Source: DASXVU01 sp963732855
Lineage (GTDB): Archaea; Thermoplasmatota; Thermoplasmata; Methanomassiliicoccales; UBA472
DNA length: 64,000 nt
NCBI GenBank assembly: GCA_963732855.1
Contig: CAVTBB010000002.1
Location: forward strand, 558,001 to 622,000
Reading direction: 5' to 3'
The position numbers were made by a program, and so were the translations under genes. Each line of letters starts with the position of its first letter. Position 1 is the stretch's first letter. The notes under the pieces were generated by a model. That model made no database searches. It had not been told where the DNA came from and was given only the letters and a program-made list of their open reading frames with translations. This document shows, piece after piece, positions 36,912 to 47,000 of this stretch.

Positions 36912-37872
36912 ATGTCATTGGGCGAACTGGGTCCGAAAATGAGGCTATGGGAATTCGGAAGAATGAACAACTCGAGGGTCAAGATCGGCGATAAACTAGG
37001 CAATCCACTCGGTCTAGTCGATGGATGCCAGGCCTATACCACGATGTTCCGCTACGATTTCAACGGCAACACTGGTTATGAGATCGTGCTCTCCACCTTC
37101 GGACCGGAGAACTACCGGCAGATCTGCGAGGTGACGTTCTATATGCTGGACGTTCCAGGATCGTGCGCCCAGGTCTCCAAGTTCCTCTCCGAGAGGAACA
37201 TCGACATACTCAACTCCGACTCGATCAGCATGATCTCCAACATCACCATGGTGTGGAAGATGCTGGTCGACCTCAGCTATTACGGCGAACTGCCCCAGCT
37301 GCAGGAGGACTTCGAAATGCTGAAGAAGCAGAAGTCCTCGTCGATCTCCAACATCGATACCATGGAGATAAAGGAGTCTCACATCAGTGACCGTTACACG
37401 AAAGGCATATCCGGTCGCGGCAACATGGTCAAGGCCAAGGCGCTGAAGAAGGCGTCGAAGGCGCCGTCCATGATCAGGAACGGGGAGATCGAGATCCCCG
37501 CGGACTACCTGAAGATGCTCGAGGGCGTCAAGGATGGCGACCCGGTCATGATGGTCGGGGATACTGACTCTTGGGTTCCTGTCGTTAACCTTCATGAAAC
37601 CGACCGTAAAGCTGACCCAGATCGACATAGAGATACCGGACAGGCCCGGCTCCATCTTCGAGGTCACGAACCAACTGGCGAAGTTCGACATAAACCTGCT
37701 CGCACTACACACAAAGGTCCTCGTCTACTACGAGAAGATGACCATGGAAATGGTCGCCGATGTCAGCAAATTTCCCGGTGGTGTCAATGCGCTCAGGGAC
37801 GGACTGGTATCGATGTTGTCCGGTCTGAAAGGGAACTACAAGCTCTCCGCCCTGAAGGAGATCAGGGTCTAA
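36912..37872 (+). pseudogene. Two-ACT-domain protein with AbrB-like middle segment, frameshifted
   Basis: The reading frame from ATG 36912 holds an ACT-like domain (CEVTFYMLDVPGSCAQVSKF; ERNIDILNSDSISMISN), then a basic linker and an AbrB-like strand set (IRNGEIEIPADYLKMLEGVK, DGDPVMMVGDTDSWV). The frame then changes near 37578. From LSLTFMKPTVKLTQIDIEIP onward a second ACT domain continues (PDRPGSIFEVTNQLAKFDIN) to the stop at 37872. One extra C in GGGTTCCTG explains the shift. Alternatively the second ACT unit could be a separate gene from ATG 37594. ACT domains bind amino acids, so the protein is probably a metabolic regulator. birA begins 15 nt later. Confidence 0.75.
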
Positions 37873-37887
37873 GAAAGTGGGCTCCAA

Positions 37888-38628
37888 ATGATCATAGGAA
37901 GGAAGGTCATCGTCAAGGAAGAGGTCTCCTCGACCAACGACCTGGCTAAAGCCTTCGCCATAGATGGAGAGGAGGAGGGCCTGGTCGTCACCTCCAAGAC
38001 CCAGCTCGCCGGACGAGGCAGGATGGGGCGCACCTGGGTATCGCCGGAAGGCGGCCTCTATCTTTCTGTGATCCTCAGGCCAAAGGTACCAGTCCAGGAC
38101 ATGCTGCGCATGACGGTCTTGGCCTGCGTACCGGTGGCAGAGACCATCGAGGAGGCCTCTGGATGCAGGACCACCATCAAATGGCCGAACGACGTCGAGA
38201 TCAACGGCAAGAAGGTGGCTGGACTGCTGGTCGAATCATCATCCAGGGGAAGCGATATCTCGTTCATGGTGCTCGGCATAGGGATCAACCTGAACGTCGA
38301 CCCGACGAACATCGGGGTCCCGGAAGCGGCGTCGGTGAGCGCCTGCGCAGTAAAGCCGCTGGACTGGGAAGCTTTCCTGAACCTTCTGCTTTACCGGTTG
38401 GACGCCTTCTATGTATCGTTCCTCAAAGGGACGTTCGAAATGGCAGCTTATAACAAACGCTCCTCCACCATAGGCAACGAGGTCGAGGTGGAGACAAGCG
38501 GGACTAGTATAATCGGGAAAGCGACCGGAGTCGATGCCACCGGGGCGCTCACGATCATCACACCTGACGGCTCTATGCACCGGTTGACCTCGGTGCACGA
38601 GACCACGCTAAAGAAGTCCAATCGGTAA
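37888..38628 (+). CDS. birA: Biotin-[protein] ligase
   Basis: 246 residues from ATG 37888. It has the BirA catalytic core: EEVSSTNDLAKAFA, the biotinyl-AMP loop QLAGRGRMGRTWVSPEGGLY, TTIKWPNDVEINGKKVAGLL and FMVLGIGINLNVD, with the C-terminal beta domain (NEVEVETSGTSIIGKATGVD). No N-terminal DNA-binding domain is present, so it is a pure ligase. It attaches biotin to the carrier encoded at 41738-42250 in the same cluster, which makes the cluster self-sufficient for biotinylation. Confidence 0.95.
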   Translation: MIIGRKVIVKEEVSSTNDLAKAFAIDGEEEGLVVTSKTQLAGRGRMGRTWVSPEGGLYLSVILRPKVPVQDMLRMTVLACVPVAETIEEASGCRTTIKWPNDVEINGKKVAGLLVESSSRGSDISFMVLGIGINLNVDPTNIGVPEAASVSACAVKPLDWEAFLNLLLYRLDAFYVSFLKGTFEMAAYNKRSSTIGNEVEVETSGTSIIGKATGVDATGALTIITPDGSMHRLTSVHETTLKKSNR

Positions 38629-38701
38629 GATTGGAATAATTTAGGCAAAAGGTGTTAACTGAGCGGCATCAATTCAAAGCATCGGACTGGGGGTATAAGA
38701 T

Positions 38702-40252
38702 ATGGGCGTCGAGGAAGCACACAGGGAATTGCAGGAGATGAAACGGAGGTCCCGCGCGGGAGGCGGGGCCGAGAAGCAAGATAAGCATCACAAGCAGGGC
38801 AAGATGACCGCCAGGGAGCGGATAGATGCACTGCTGGACCCAGGTTCCTTTGTTGAGTTCGATGCCTTCGTGACGCACCAGTCCTGTCACTTCGGCATGG
38901 ACAAGCACAAAGTGCCCGGCGACGGGGTCGTCACCGGCCACGGCACCATCGACGGCCGCCAGGTGTATGTGTTCGCCCAGGACTTCACCGTGTTCGCCGG
39001 TTCGGTCGGCAAGATGCACGCGCAGAAGATCTGTAAGATGTATGATTTCGCAGTGAAGACCGGCGCGCCGATCATCGGGATCTACGACTCAGGGGGAGCG
39101 CGCATCCAGGAGGGCGCTGACTCACTGTCTGGCTTCGGGGAGATATTCTTCCGGAACGCACTTGCGTCCGGCGTCATACCACAGATCGCAATGGTCATGG
39201 GGCCATGCGCCGGTGGTGCGGCGTTCTCCCCCGCTATGAACGATTTCGTGTTCATGGTCAAGGGCAAATCGCACATGTTCGTGGTCGGTCCGGACGTCAT
39301 CAAGGCGGTCCAGAAGGAGGACGTGACTTTCGAGGAGCTGGGCGGGGCAATGGCCCATGCCACCAAGAGCGGCACCGCCCACTTCGTCTCCGAAGACGAC
39401 ATGGACTGCATCAAGAAGGTCAAGAAATTGGTCTCATTCCTGCCATCCAACAACCTGGACACCGCCCCGCATGGCGTAGGCAATGACGACCCAGAGCGCC
39501 GGGAGGATTCCCTCGACACCATCGTGCCAGAGGACCCGACCAAGGGCTACGATATGCGCGATGTTATCGATAAGATCGTAGACAACGCCGAATTCCTCGA
39601 GGTCCAGGAGCACTGGGCCAGGAACATTGTCATCGGCTTCGCCCATCTGGACGGGATCAGCATCGGCGTCGTGGCCAACGAACCGTCCGTTTATGCCGGT
39701 ACGCTTGACAACAACTCCTCCATCAAGGCGGCGAGGTTCGTCCGGTTCTGCGATTGCTACAACATCCCAATAGTGACGCTCGTTGACGTGCCTGGCTATC
39801 TGCCATCGGCAGAGCAGGAGTACAGCGGGCTCATCCGCAACGCGGCCAAGCTCCTCTATGCCTATTGCGACGCAACGACACCGAAGGTCACGGTCATCAC
39901 CCGAAAGGCGATAGGCGGAGCCTACTGCGTAATGGCATCCAAGCACATCCGCACCGATATCAACCTGGCATGGCCATCGGCGGAGATAGCCATCGTCGGA
40001 CCGGAAGGAGCCATCAACATAGTCTATAAGCAGGAGCTGATAATGGCAGACGACCCGCAGGTGAAGCGGGACGAGCTCATCTCCGAGTACCGGAAGGCCT
40101 ACGCCTCACCCTTCGTGGCCGCGGAACGGGGATATCTCGATGACATCATCGAACCGAAGGAGACCAGGACCAGATTGATCAGCGCCTTGCACATGCTGGA
40201 GAAGAAGAGGGAATCGAGACCGACCAAGAAGCATGGCAACATACCGCTGTGA
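38702..40252 (+). CDS. Acyl-CoA carboxyltransferase subunit (MmdA/PccB/transcarboxylase 12S-like)
   Basis: 516 residues from ATG 38702. It is a crotonase-fold carboxyltransferase with both halves intact: GKMTARERIDALLDPGSF, IIGIYDSGGARIQEGADSLS (N-half oxyanion loop), VMGPCAGGAAFSPAMNDFVF, then VTLVDVPGYLPSAEQEYSG and ITRKAIGGAYCVMASKHIRT in the C-half. It moves a carboxyl group between biotin and an acyl-CoA such as propionyl/methylmalonyl-CoA. Length and motifs fit methylmalonyl-CoA decarboxylase alpha, propionyl-CoA carboxylase beta and transcarboxylase 12S equally. The next two genes argue for the last. Confidence 0.93.
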   Translation: MGVEEAHRELQEMKRRSRAGGGAEKQDKHHKQGKMTARERIDALLDPGSFVEFDAFVTHQSCHFGMDKHKVPGDGVVTGHGTIDGRQVYVFAQDFTVFAGSVGKMHAQKICKMYDFAVKTGAPIIGIYDSGGARIQEGADSLSGFGEIFFRNALASGVIPQIAMVMGPCAGGAAFSPAMNDFVFMVKGKSHMFVVGPDVIKAVQKEDVTFEELGGAMAHATKSGTAHFVSEDDMDCIKKVKKLVSFLPSNNLDTAPHGVGNDDPERREDSLDTIVPEDPTKGYDMRDVIDKIVDNAEFLEVQEHWARNIVIGFAHLDGISIGVVANEPSVYAGTLDNNSSIKAARFVRFCDCYNIPIVTLVDVPGYLPSAEQEYSGLIRNAAKLLYAYCDATTPKVTVITRKAIGGAYCVMASKHIRTDINLAWPSAEIAIVGPEGAINIVYKQELIMADDPQVKRDELISEYRKAYASPFVAAERGYLDDIIEPKETRTRLISALHMLEKKRESRPTKKHGNIPL

Positions 40253-40262
40253 GGCTACCCAG

Positions 40263-41750
40263 ATGAAGATAAAGATCACGGACACGGTATTGCGGGACGC
40301 GCACCAGTCCCTATTGGCGACCAGGATGCGCACTGAGGACATGCTGCCCATAGCCCCGGTCATGGACGAGATCGGCTACTGGTCTGTGGAGATGTGGGGT
40401 GGCGCCACCTTCGACTCATGCCTCCGCTTTCTCAAGGAGGACCCCTGGGAGCGGATCACCAAGCTCAAGAAGGAGATGCCGAACACCAGGTTCCAGATGC
40501 TTCTCCGGGGACAGAACATCGTCGGTTACCGGCATTATTCTGATGACATCGTCGAGAAGTTCGTGCAGAAGGCGCACGACCGGGGCATCGACGTGTTCCG
40601 CATCTTTGATGCGCTGAACGACGTTCGGAACATGCAGGCCGCCATGAGGGCGGTCAAGAGATCGGGTGGCATCGTGGAAGCGGCCATTGCCTATACCACC
40701 TCGCCGGTGCACGGCATTGACACCTTCGTCCAGATGGCCAACCGCCTGAAGGACCTGGGAGCCGACACCCTCTGCATCAAGGACATGGCCGGTCTGTTGA
40801 AGCCATACGTAGCCTATGAGCTGGTCAAGCAACTAAGGGAGGAAACGGCGCTGCCAGTGCACATGCACTGCCACTCGACCTCGGGAATGGCGGAAGCGTC
40901 CTACATGAAGGGGGTCGAGGCCGGCGCTGAGATCATCGACACCGCCATATCCTCAATGTCACAGGGCACTGCCCAGCCACCGACAGAATCGATGGTGGCG
41001 ATGCTCCGAGGAACCGAGTACGACACCGGACTGGACCTGAAGAAACTGCAGGAGGTCTCGGATTATTTCGAGATGATCCGTTCAAAGTATGCGGACTTCG
41101 AGAGCAGCCATACCGGTGTGGATACGAACGCCCTCATCTACCAGATACCTGGAGGCATGATCTCCAATCTAGCCTCCCAACTCAAAGAGGCGAAACAGGA
41201 GCACAAGATCCAGGAGATCTATGAAGAGGTGCCGCGCGTCCGTGCCGACCTGGGCTATCCGCCGCTGGTCACGCCGACATCGCAGATCGTTGGAACTCAG
41301 GCGACATTGAATGTGATCTCCGGAGAACGGTACAAGATGGTCACCAACGAGACCAAGAACCTGGTCCGCGGGCTCTATGGCAAGACGCCGGCTGAGATAG
41401 ACCCGCTCATCCGGAAGAAGATCATCGGGGATGAGAAGCCCATCACGGTCCGCCCGGCAGACCTTTTGGAGCCTGAGTATGACCGCCTAGCAAAGGAGGT
41501 TGGTGAATTGGCCCGGAACGAGGAGGACGTGCTGTCATACGCACTGTTCCCGCGAGAGGCCATTGAGTTCTTCAAGGACCGTGAGATGAACGAGAAGGGC
41601 GTGAACCTGAAGGACATAGCTGCTGTGGCCGTATTGTACATGCGTTCCACCGAGAAGAAACCGATGACCGATGTCTGCGCTGGAAGGGAAGACCAGTGGA
41701 AGAACATGGCCCGTCGGGAACAGATGAGGCAAGGGGGGTGGCTGATCTGA
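40263..41750 (+). CDS. Oxaloacetate/pyruvate carboxyltransferase (OadA/PycB/transcarboxylase 5S-like)
   Basis: 495 residues from ATG 40263, eleven nt after the previous stop. It is a TIM-barrel carboxyltransferase: ITDTVLRDAHQSLLATRMRT (metal-binding Asp), DVFRIFDALNDVRNM, TLCIKDMAGLLKPYVAYEL (the Lys that is carbamylated in homologues) and LPVHMHCHSTSGMAEAS (metal-binding HxH). The C-terminal conserved domain follows (VGTQATLNVISGERYKMV). Unlike most OadA/PycB proteins there is no biotin domain; that is the next gene, as in the 5S subunit. It transfers carboxyl groups between biotin and pyruvate. Confidence 0.93.
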   Translation: MKIKITDTVLRDAHQSLLATRMRTEDMLPIAPVMDEIGYWSVEMWGGATFDSCLRFLKEDPWERITKLKKEMPNTRFQMLLRGQNIVGYRHYSDDIVEKFVQKAHDRGIDVFRIFDALNDVRNMQAAMRAVKRSGGIVEAAIAYTTSPVHGIDTFVQMANRLKDLGADTLCIKDMAGLLKPYVAYELVKQLREETALPVHMHCHSTSGMAEASYMKGVEAGAEIIDTAISSMSQGTAQPPTESMVAMLRGTEYDTGLDLKKLQEVSDYFEMIRSKYADFESSHTGVDTNALIYQIPGGMISNLASQLKEAKQEHKIQEIYEEVPRVRADLGYPPLVTPTSQIVGTQATLNVISGERYKMVTNETKNLVRGLYGKTPAEIDPLIRKKIIGDEKPITVRPADLLEPEYDRLAKEVGELARNEEDVLSYALFPREAIEFFKDREMNEKGVNLKDIAAVAVLYMRSTEKKPMTDVCAGREDQWKNMARREQMRQGGWLI

Positions 41751-42250
41751 AGCTGAAGATAACCGCCAACGGCCAGCCGCATGAAGTGACGGTAGAGAAG
41801 AACGGGGGGGACTACCGGGTCATAATCGGGAACGAGACCTATCGGGTCGTGCTCAAGGAGAACGGCGTTTCGATCAATGGCGAATTACTGCCGGTGAAGG
41901 TGGAAGGCGCATTGAACGAAGGTGCGACGGTCACAACCAGCTCGCGCCAGATGAAAGTACTGGTCGAACCGGTCCGGGAGATGGCGGCGGTTCTCGTGGA
42001 GGCCGAGGTCTCGCACGGAGGAAAGGGCTCCGACTCCCAGGGATCGATCATGGCGCCTATGCCAGGCAAGATCATCTCCATCAAGGTCAAGGCCGGGGAC
42101 ACCGTGGCCCAGAACCAGATCGTCGCGGTGCTCGAGGCGATGAAAATGGAGAACGAGATCCAGTCCGAGGTGGCTGGCACGGTGCAGAGCGTGTCGGTGA
42201 AGCCGGGCGAGACCGTCGAAGGCGGTCAAGTGCTTTTGGTCATCAAGTGA
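41738..42250 (+). CDS. Biotin carboxyl carrier protein (1.3S-like)
   Basis: 170 residues from GTG 41738, which overlaps the end of the previous gene and follows a strong AAGGGGGG site. The C-terminal 80 residues are a biotinyl domain with IMAPMPGKIISIKVKAGDTV and the biotin-accepting VLEAMKMENEI. The N-terminal 90 residues (LKLKITANGQPHEVTVEKNG; YRVVLKENGVSINGELLPVK) are a small beta domain like that of decarboxylase gamma/1.3S carriers. It shuttles carboxyl groups between the two upstream carboxyltransferases. BirA at 37888 is its modifier. Confidence 0.93.
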   Translation: MADLKLKITANGQPHEVTVEKNGGDYRVIIGNETYRVVLKENGVSINGELLPVKVEGALNEGATVTTSSRQMKVLVEPVREMAAVLVEAEVSHGGKGSDSQGSIMAPMPGKIISIKVKAGDTVAQNQIVAVLEAMKMENEIQSEVAGTVQSVSVKPGETVEGGQVLLVIK

Positions 42251-43531
42251 TCAGAAGTCGACCCCTTTGGCGAAAGCCGCGTTGGAATCGGCCGTGCTCT
42301 TGGCACCATATATCGCGGCGGTCATGTTCCTTCGCACCAGCAGTTTCTGTGCCAGTCCCATGACCTCGTTCTCCGTGACCGCTTCGTACTTCTTCACCTC
42401 ATCATCGATCAACGGCACCTCACCAGTGATCATGTAGTGGTAGGCGAACATGCGCATGTCATCGCGGGGTTGACCGATGTTCCTTAGCATGCTGCCCTTT
42501 AGAACGTTCTTGGCACGCTCCAATTCGCCCGGTCTCAGACCTTCCTCCTTCAGCCGCTTGAGCTCCTCGCCGAAGATCTGGATGACCCTCTGGACCCGAT
42601 CGCCCGAAGTGGAGAAGTACGATTCAATGGTTCCGGAGTCAGAATAGGATGACGGCGCCATGTATATCGAGTACACCAGCCCTTCCCCTTCCCTTACCTT
42701 GCTGTTGAGACGGGAACTGGCCCCACCGCCAATGATCGCGGAAAGGACGTCCTGGGCATAGCTCCCCGGGTCCTTGGCGGTCAGACCCGGGAAGCCTATC
42801 CCAACGTACGTATGGTCCCCCTTCTTCGAGTAGGAGTCGATGGAGGCGTAGAACTTGGGCTTTGGTCGCTTTACCGGGGCAGCCTTCCCAAGGCCATCCA
42901 GCGATTCCGTTGCCCACTGCAATATTTGATCCGGTTCGATGTTCCCGCAAGCCACCACCGCCATCCTAGGCGGCCGGTATTTGGTGGAATGGAACTCCAG
43001 CAGGTCCTCGGAGGAGAATGAGTCGACGCTCCGGTCGTTGCCGAGGACCGGCCTGGACAATGGTCCGCCCTTGAACAGCGAGCGCAAGAGCAGGTTTTTG
43101 ATATATCGTTCCGGGTCGTTCAGCCGGTTGTTTATCTCCTGCTTGACGACACCTTTCTCCAATTCCATGTAACCCTTGTCCATAAGCGGGTTGCAGAAGA
43201 TGTCCTGGACCAGGCCCTGGGCGGTCTTGATGGTCTCGTCGATCGAGAATGAGAAGAACGATGTCATCTCTTGGGTTGTGAAGGCGTTGAGGTAACCGCC
43301 AGCCTCCTCAATGGTCTCGTTGACCTGGTTGAAGGAGCGGTTCTTAGTGCCCTTGAAGAGCATGTGCTCCAGGAAATGCGCCATGCCGTGCTGCTTTGGC
43401 CCCTCGTCCCGGGAGCCGATACCGACGCTGATCGATATGGCCGCCGATCGGGTCTGAGGGAGCCTTTCTGTTATCACCGGTATGCCGGCCGGGGTCTTCG
43501 AGATGTTCAGCAGCTGTCGGGTCACGGCCAT
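42251..43531 (-). CDS. M16-family zinc metallopeptidase (processing-peptidase type)
   Basis: 426 residues. The inverted zinc motif HFLEHMLFKGT near residue 47 and the downstream Glu in ETIKTAQGLVQDIFCNP fit an active M16 protease. The second M16_C domain is present (YRPPRMAVVACGNIEPDQI, VREGEGLVYSIYMAPSSYSD). Start MAVTRQLLNISKTPAGIPV is typical. It degrades or processes peptides in the cytoplasm. It ends face to face with the biotin carrier gene and is not part of that operon. Confidence 0.93.
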   Translation of the reverse strand: MAVTRQLLNISKTPAGIPVITERLPQTRSAAISISVGIGSRDEGPKQHGMAHFLEHMLFKGTKNRSFNQVNETIEEAGGYLNAFTTQEMTSFFSFSIDETIKTAQGLVQDIFCNPLMDKGYMELEKGVVKQEINNRLNDPERYIKNLLLRSLFKGGPLSRPVLGNDRSVDSFSSEDLLEFHSTKYRPPRMAVVACGNIEPDQILQWATESLDGLGKAAPVKRPKPKFYASIDSYSKKGDHTYVGIGFPGLTAKDPGSYAQDVLSAIIGGGASSRLNSKVREGEGLVYSIYMAPSSYSDSGTIESYFSTSGDRVQRVIQIFGEELKRLKEEGLRPGELERAKNVLKGSMLRNIGQPRDDMRMFAYHYMITGEVPLIDDEVKKYEAVTENEVMGLAQKLLVRRNMTAAIYGAKSTADSNAAFAKGVDF

Positions 43532-44041
43532 ACCAACGTTCCGCAGGTTTAAAAAAGCTCTTCAGGTTATGTGCACCCGCAGAGATTGGCGATTACTAGA
43601 ATTTCAATCCCCGCCATCTACACCATCTGGAGGAACTGCCATTTTATGGTTTTTGGCGAAGGCCATAACTCGACCTGCGTATAACGGTATGAAGACCGGC
43701 TCGAACAAAAAATATCTCGAAACGAAAATAGCAAAAATAAAGTGACCGAACATTCAATAATTCACCTGGAGGCCGGAATGGACTATGTTGATCGTTCGTA
43801 AACTGGCCATGATGATATCATCAGGGGAACGATCGAGCCGGACAGCTAATTTCCGGTCTAATCCCTCATAGATTTTTCTCGCGTGAGCATTGTTGACCAT
43901 TGTCACGCTGGAACTGACGCTTCCAACCCGGTTTTCGTGGGCGCGAATCGAAAAAAGGATATGTGGTCACGACATGGCACGAACGTCCGACCCGATCACA
44001 TCGAATAACATCGATCGTGCTGGACTCAGGGAGATCATCCG
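43532..44041. other. Long leader region between the M16 peptidase and the CODH/ACS gene
   Basis: About 510 nt with no supportable gene. It must hold both divergent promoters and includes a perfect 14-bp palindrome at 43810-43823. Confidence 0.5.
43810..43823. promoter_or_regulatory. Perfect palindrome, possible operator of the CODH/ACS operon
   Basis: TGATGATATCATCA is its own complement over 14 bases, and CC/GG on the two sides extends the symmetry with one mismatch pair. It lies about 220 nt upstream of the CODH/ACS start, in a region without genes. Confidence 0.4.
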
Positions 44042-47000
44042 ATGGCGACCAAAGACAAGGGCACCCCGGAACGCACATGCGACGCCGGAGCTAAGGATTG
44101 CATCGACATAGCGGCCGCCAAAAAGATCGAGACCGCCTGGGACCGGTACGAGCTGATGCAACCGCAATGCGGTTTCGGCGAGCTGGGGGTTTGCTGCAAC
44201 AACTGCCTCCAGGGCCCATGCCGGATCAACCCCTACGGAGGCAAGCCGGAGAAGGGGATCTGCGGCGCCCGGGACTACACCATCGTGGCCAGGAACCTCA
44301 TCCGTCATATTGCCGGGGGTACGGCTTCACACTCCGGCCACGGCCGCCACATCGCCGACACGCTGCGGAAGGTGCTGGATGGTAAGGCGCCGGCCTATTC
44401 GATCAAGGATGAACAGAAACTACGAAAGGTCTCCGAACGTCTGAGGCTCAACATCCACGGAAAGACCAAGGAAGAGCTCACCCAAGCGGTCCTGGTGAAG
44501 GTCTTCGAAGACTATGGGCGTAACCAGAAGCTGCCACTGAACTTCACCGTCGCCAACATCACCAAACAGAGGGTGGCGCTACTCGAGGCGCTCGGGGTCA
44601 TGCCTGATTCCATCGACCACTCCATTTCCGACGTTATGCACAGGACGTCGCTCGGTTGCGATGCCGATCCACTCCCGCTCATCTTCGGCGGCATCAGCTG
44701 CGCGATCGCTGACTACGACGGGATGCAGATCTCCACCGACCTCTCCGACATACTGTTCGGAACGCCCCGGCTGGTGCATACCTATGCCAACCTCGGCGCG
44801 CTCAAGGAGGAAGCGGTCAATATCGCCATTCACGGGCACAACCCGGTCCTAAGCGAGATAATCGTGGATGTCGCCAGGACGATGGATGAGGAGGCGAAGC
44901 AGGCAGGCGCATCGGGCATCAATATCGTCGGCATATGCTGCACCGGGAATGAGACCCTGATGAGGAAGGGAGTTTCCATGGCGTCGAACTTCGCGTCACA
45001 GGAACTGGCCCTGGCGACCGGAGCCGTCGACCTGCTGGTGGCCGACTATCAATGCATCATGCCATCGCTGTCTGAGATATGCTCCTGCATGCACACCGAG
45101 ATGGTGACCACCATGAGCAACGTCCGGATCCCTTATGACACCCACGTCCAATTCCGGGAGGAGGACGCCGTAGCGTCCGCAACGTCCATCGTGAGGATGG
45201 CCATCCAGGCGTTCAAGAAACGGGAGCCGGCCAAGGTCAAGATACCGCAGGCCAAGTTCGACGTGGTGGCCGGGTTCAGCACCGAGCAGATCGAGGACCT
45301 TTGTTCCGCGTTCGTGCCAGAGGACCCACTGGTCCATCTGGTCGAGGCCATCCGGTCCGGCCAGATCCGCGGCATCGCCCTGCTGGCCGGTTGCAATAAC
45401 CAGAAGGCGGTCCAGGACCGTAACCACCTGACCATCGCCAAGGAAATGCTCAAGAATGACGTGCTGGTTCTGACGACTGGCTGTTCCGCCGGGGCATGCG
45501 CCAAGAACGGGCTCCTCTCCACCGAGGCCACTGAGATGTTCGCTGGACCCGGGCTGAAGTCATTCATCCGGGCGATGGAGGAGAAGAACGAGGTCAAGCT
45601 GCCCCCGGTATGGCATATGGGTTCATGCGTCGACAACACACGCGCGGCGAACCTGGCCAAGGAGATCGCGTTGAGGCTGGGAGTGGACGTCTCGGGCATA
45701 CCGTTCGTCGTATCGGCGCCGGAGGCGAACCATGAGAAGGCGGTGTCCATCGGTACATGGTGCGTCGCCCTGGGAATGCCGGTGCACGTCGGCACCATTA
45801 GTTACATCCATGGTTCTTCGCTGGTAACCGAGGTGCTGGAGCATTCAGCGGCGGACGTGTTCGGCGGTCATTTCATCTTCGAGGCGGATCCGTACAAGGC
45901 CTCGGAACAGCTGCTCAATTCTATAGAGCGGAGACGGTGGACGCTATCGCTGGACAACCATTACATCGTCGAGGAGGGCAAGAAGCTCTCGAACCAGCGC
46001 CTATTCCGTATGGCCATCGACGGGGCGCTCATCTCCACCGGCTTCGCCGACCAGTTGCTCGGCGTGGCGATCGAGAAGCATGGCTACGACAAGAAGATCG
46101 AGTACCCGGAGACCGCCTACGAACTTCCGTCCATCTATGCCTGGGACGGCTCGGAGGCGAAGAAGCTGGGGGACCTGCCGGGCATCCTTGGCAAGGTCAG
46201 GAGTAGGATACGAGAGGTTCCAAGCCTGGAAAGCGCCCTCGCCGCTGGAGAGGCGACCATGGTTGCTGCCGAGATCATAGAGGCGTTGAAGTATCTGGAT
46301 GATGCCAAACCCTACGACGGCACCCAGTACACAGGCTTCGTCCCGGACCGCATCCTGAGACAACTAGGATTGGCGTTCGTCGACGATACCATACCGGGCG
46401 CGGCGGTCCTGGTCGGCACGGCCAAGGACCCAAAGCAGCTGGTCAAGACGGTACGCGAATGCCAGGGCAAAGGAATGCTGATATTCGCATCGTATGACAC
46501 CATAAGGCAGCTAAAGGACAACCATATCCATATGGGGTTGGACATGATGCTGTACCCGGTCGGGGAGTTCACCCAGGTCATCCACGCCCTCAATTTCGCG
46601 ATCCGAGCCGCATTATCGTTCGGCGGCGTCCAACGGGGAGACCGGGAACGGTTGGCGGGCTACATGAAGAAACGGCCCAAGGTCTTCGTCCTGCAGTTCG
46701 GGCCATTGGACGCGATCAAGGCATCAGCAGAGTTCGCGGTCCTGCTGAACGGTTCCCCGGTCGTCGCCGACCAGGCCCTGGAAGGCGTCCCGGACCGGTT
46801 CGTTACACAGACTCCGGACCGCATGCTGCAGACGGCCATCGAGCTAAGGGAGATCAAGGTCAAGGCAGCCTCGGTCGACATCCCGGTGGCGTACGGACCG
46901 GCGTTCGAGGGCGAGACGGTCCGGCGGCCGGACACCTACGTGGAGGCGGGAGGCGCTTCCAAGACGGTCTCGTTCGAGCTGCTCAGGATGAGGAACGAGA

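Noticed and set aside
40263..41750. Assignment as a stand-alone pyruvate carboxylase B subunit
   Set aside because: PycB normally carries its own biotin domain and has PycA nearby; here the biotin domain is a separate gene beside an acyl-CoA carboxyltransferase, so a transcarboxylase-like complex fits better, though not proven.
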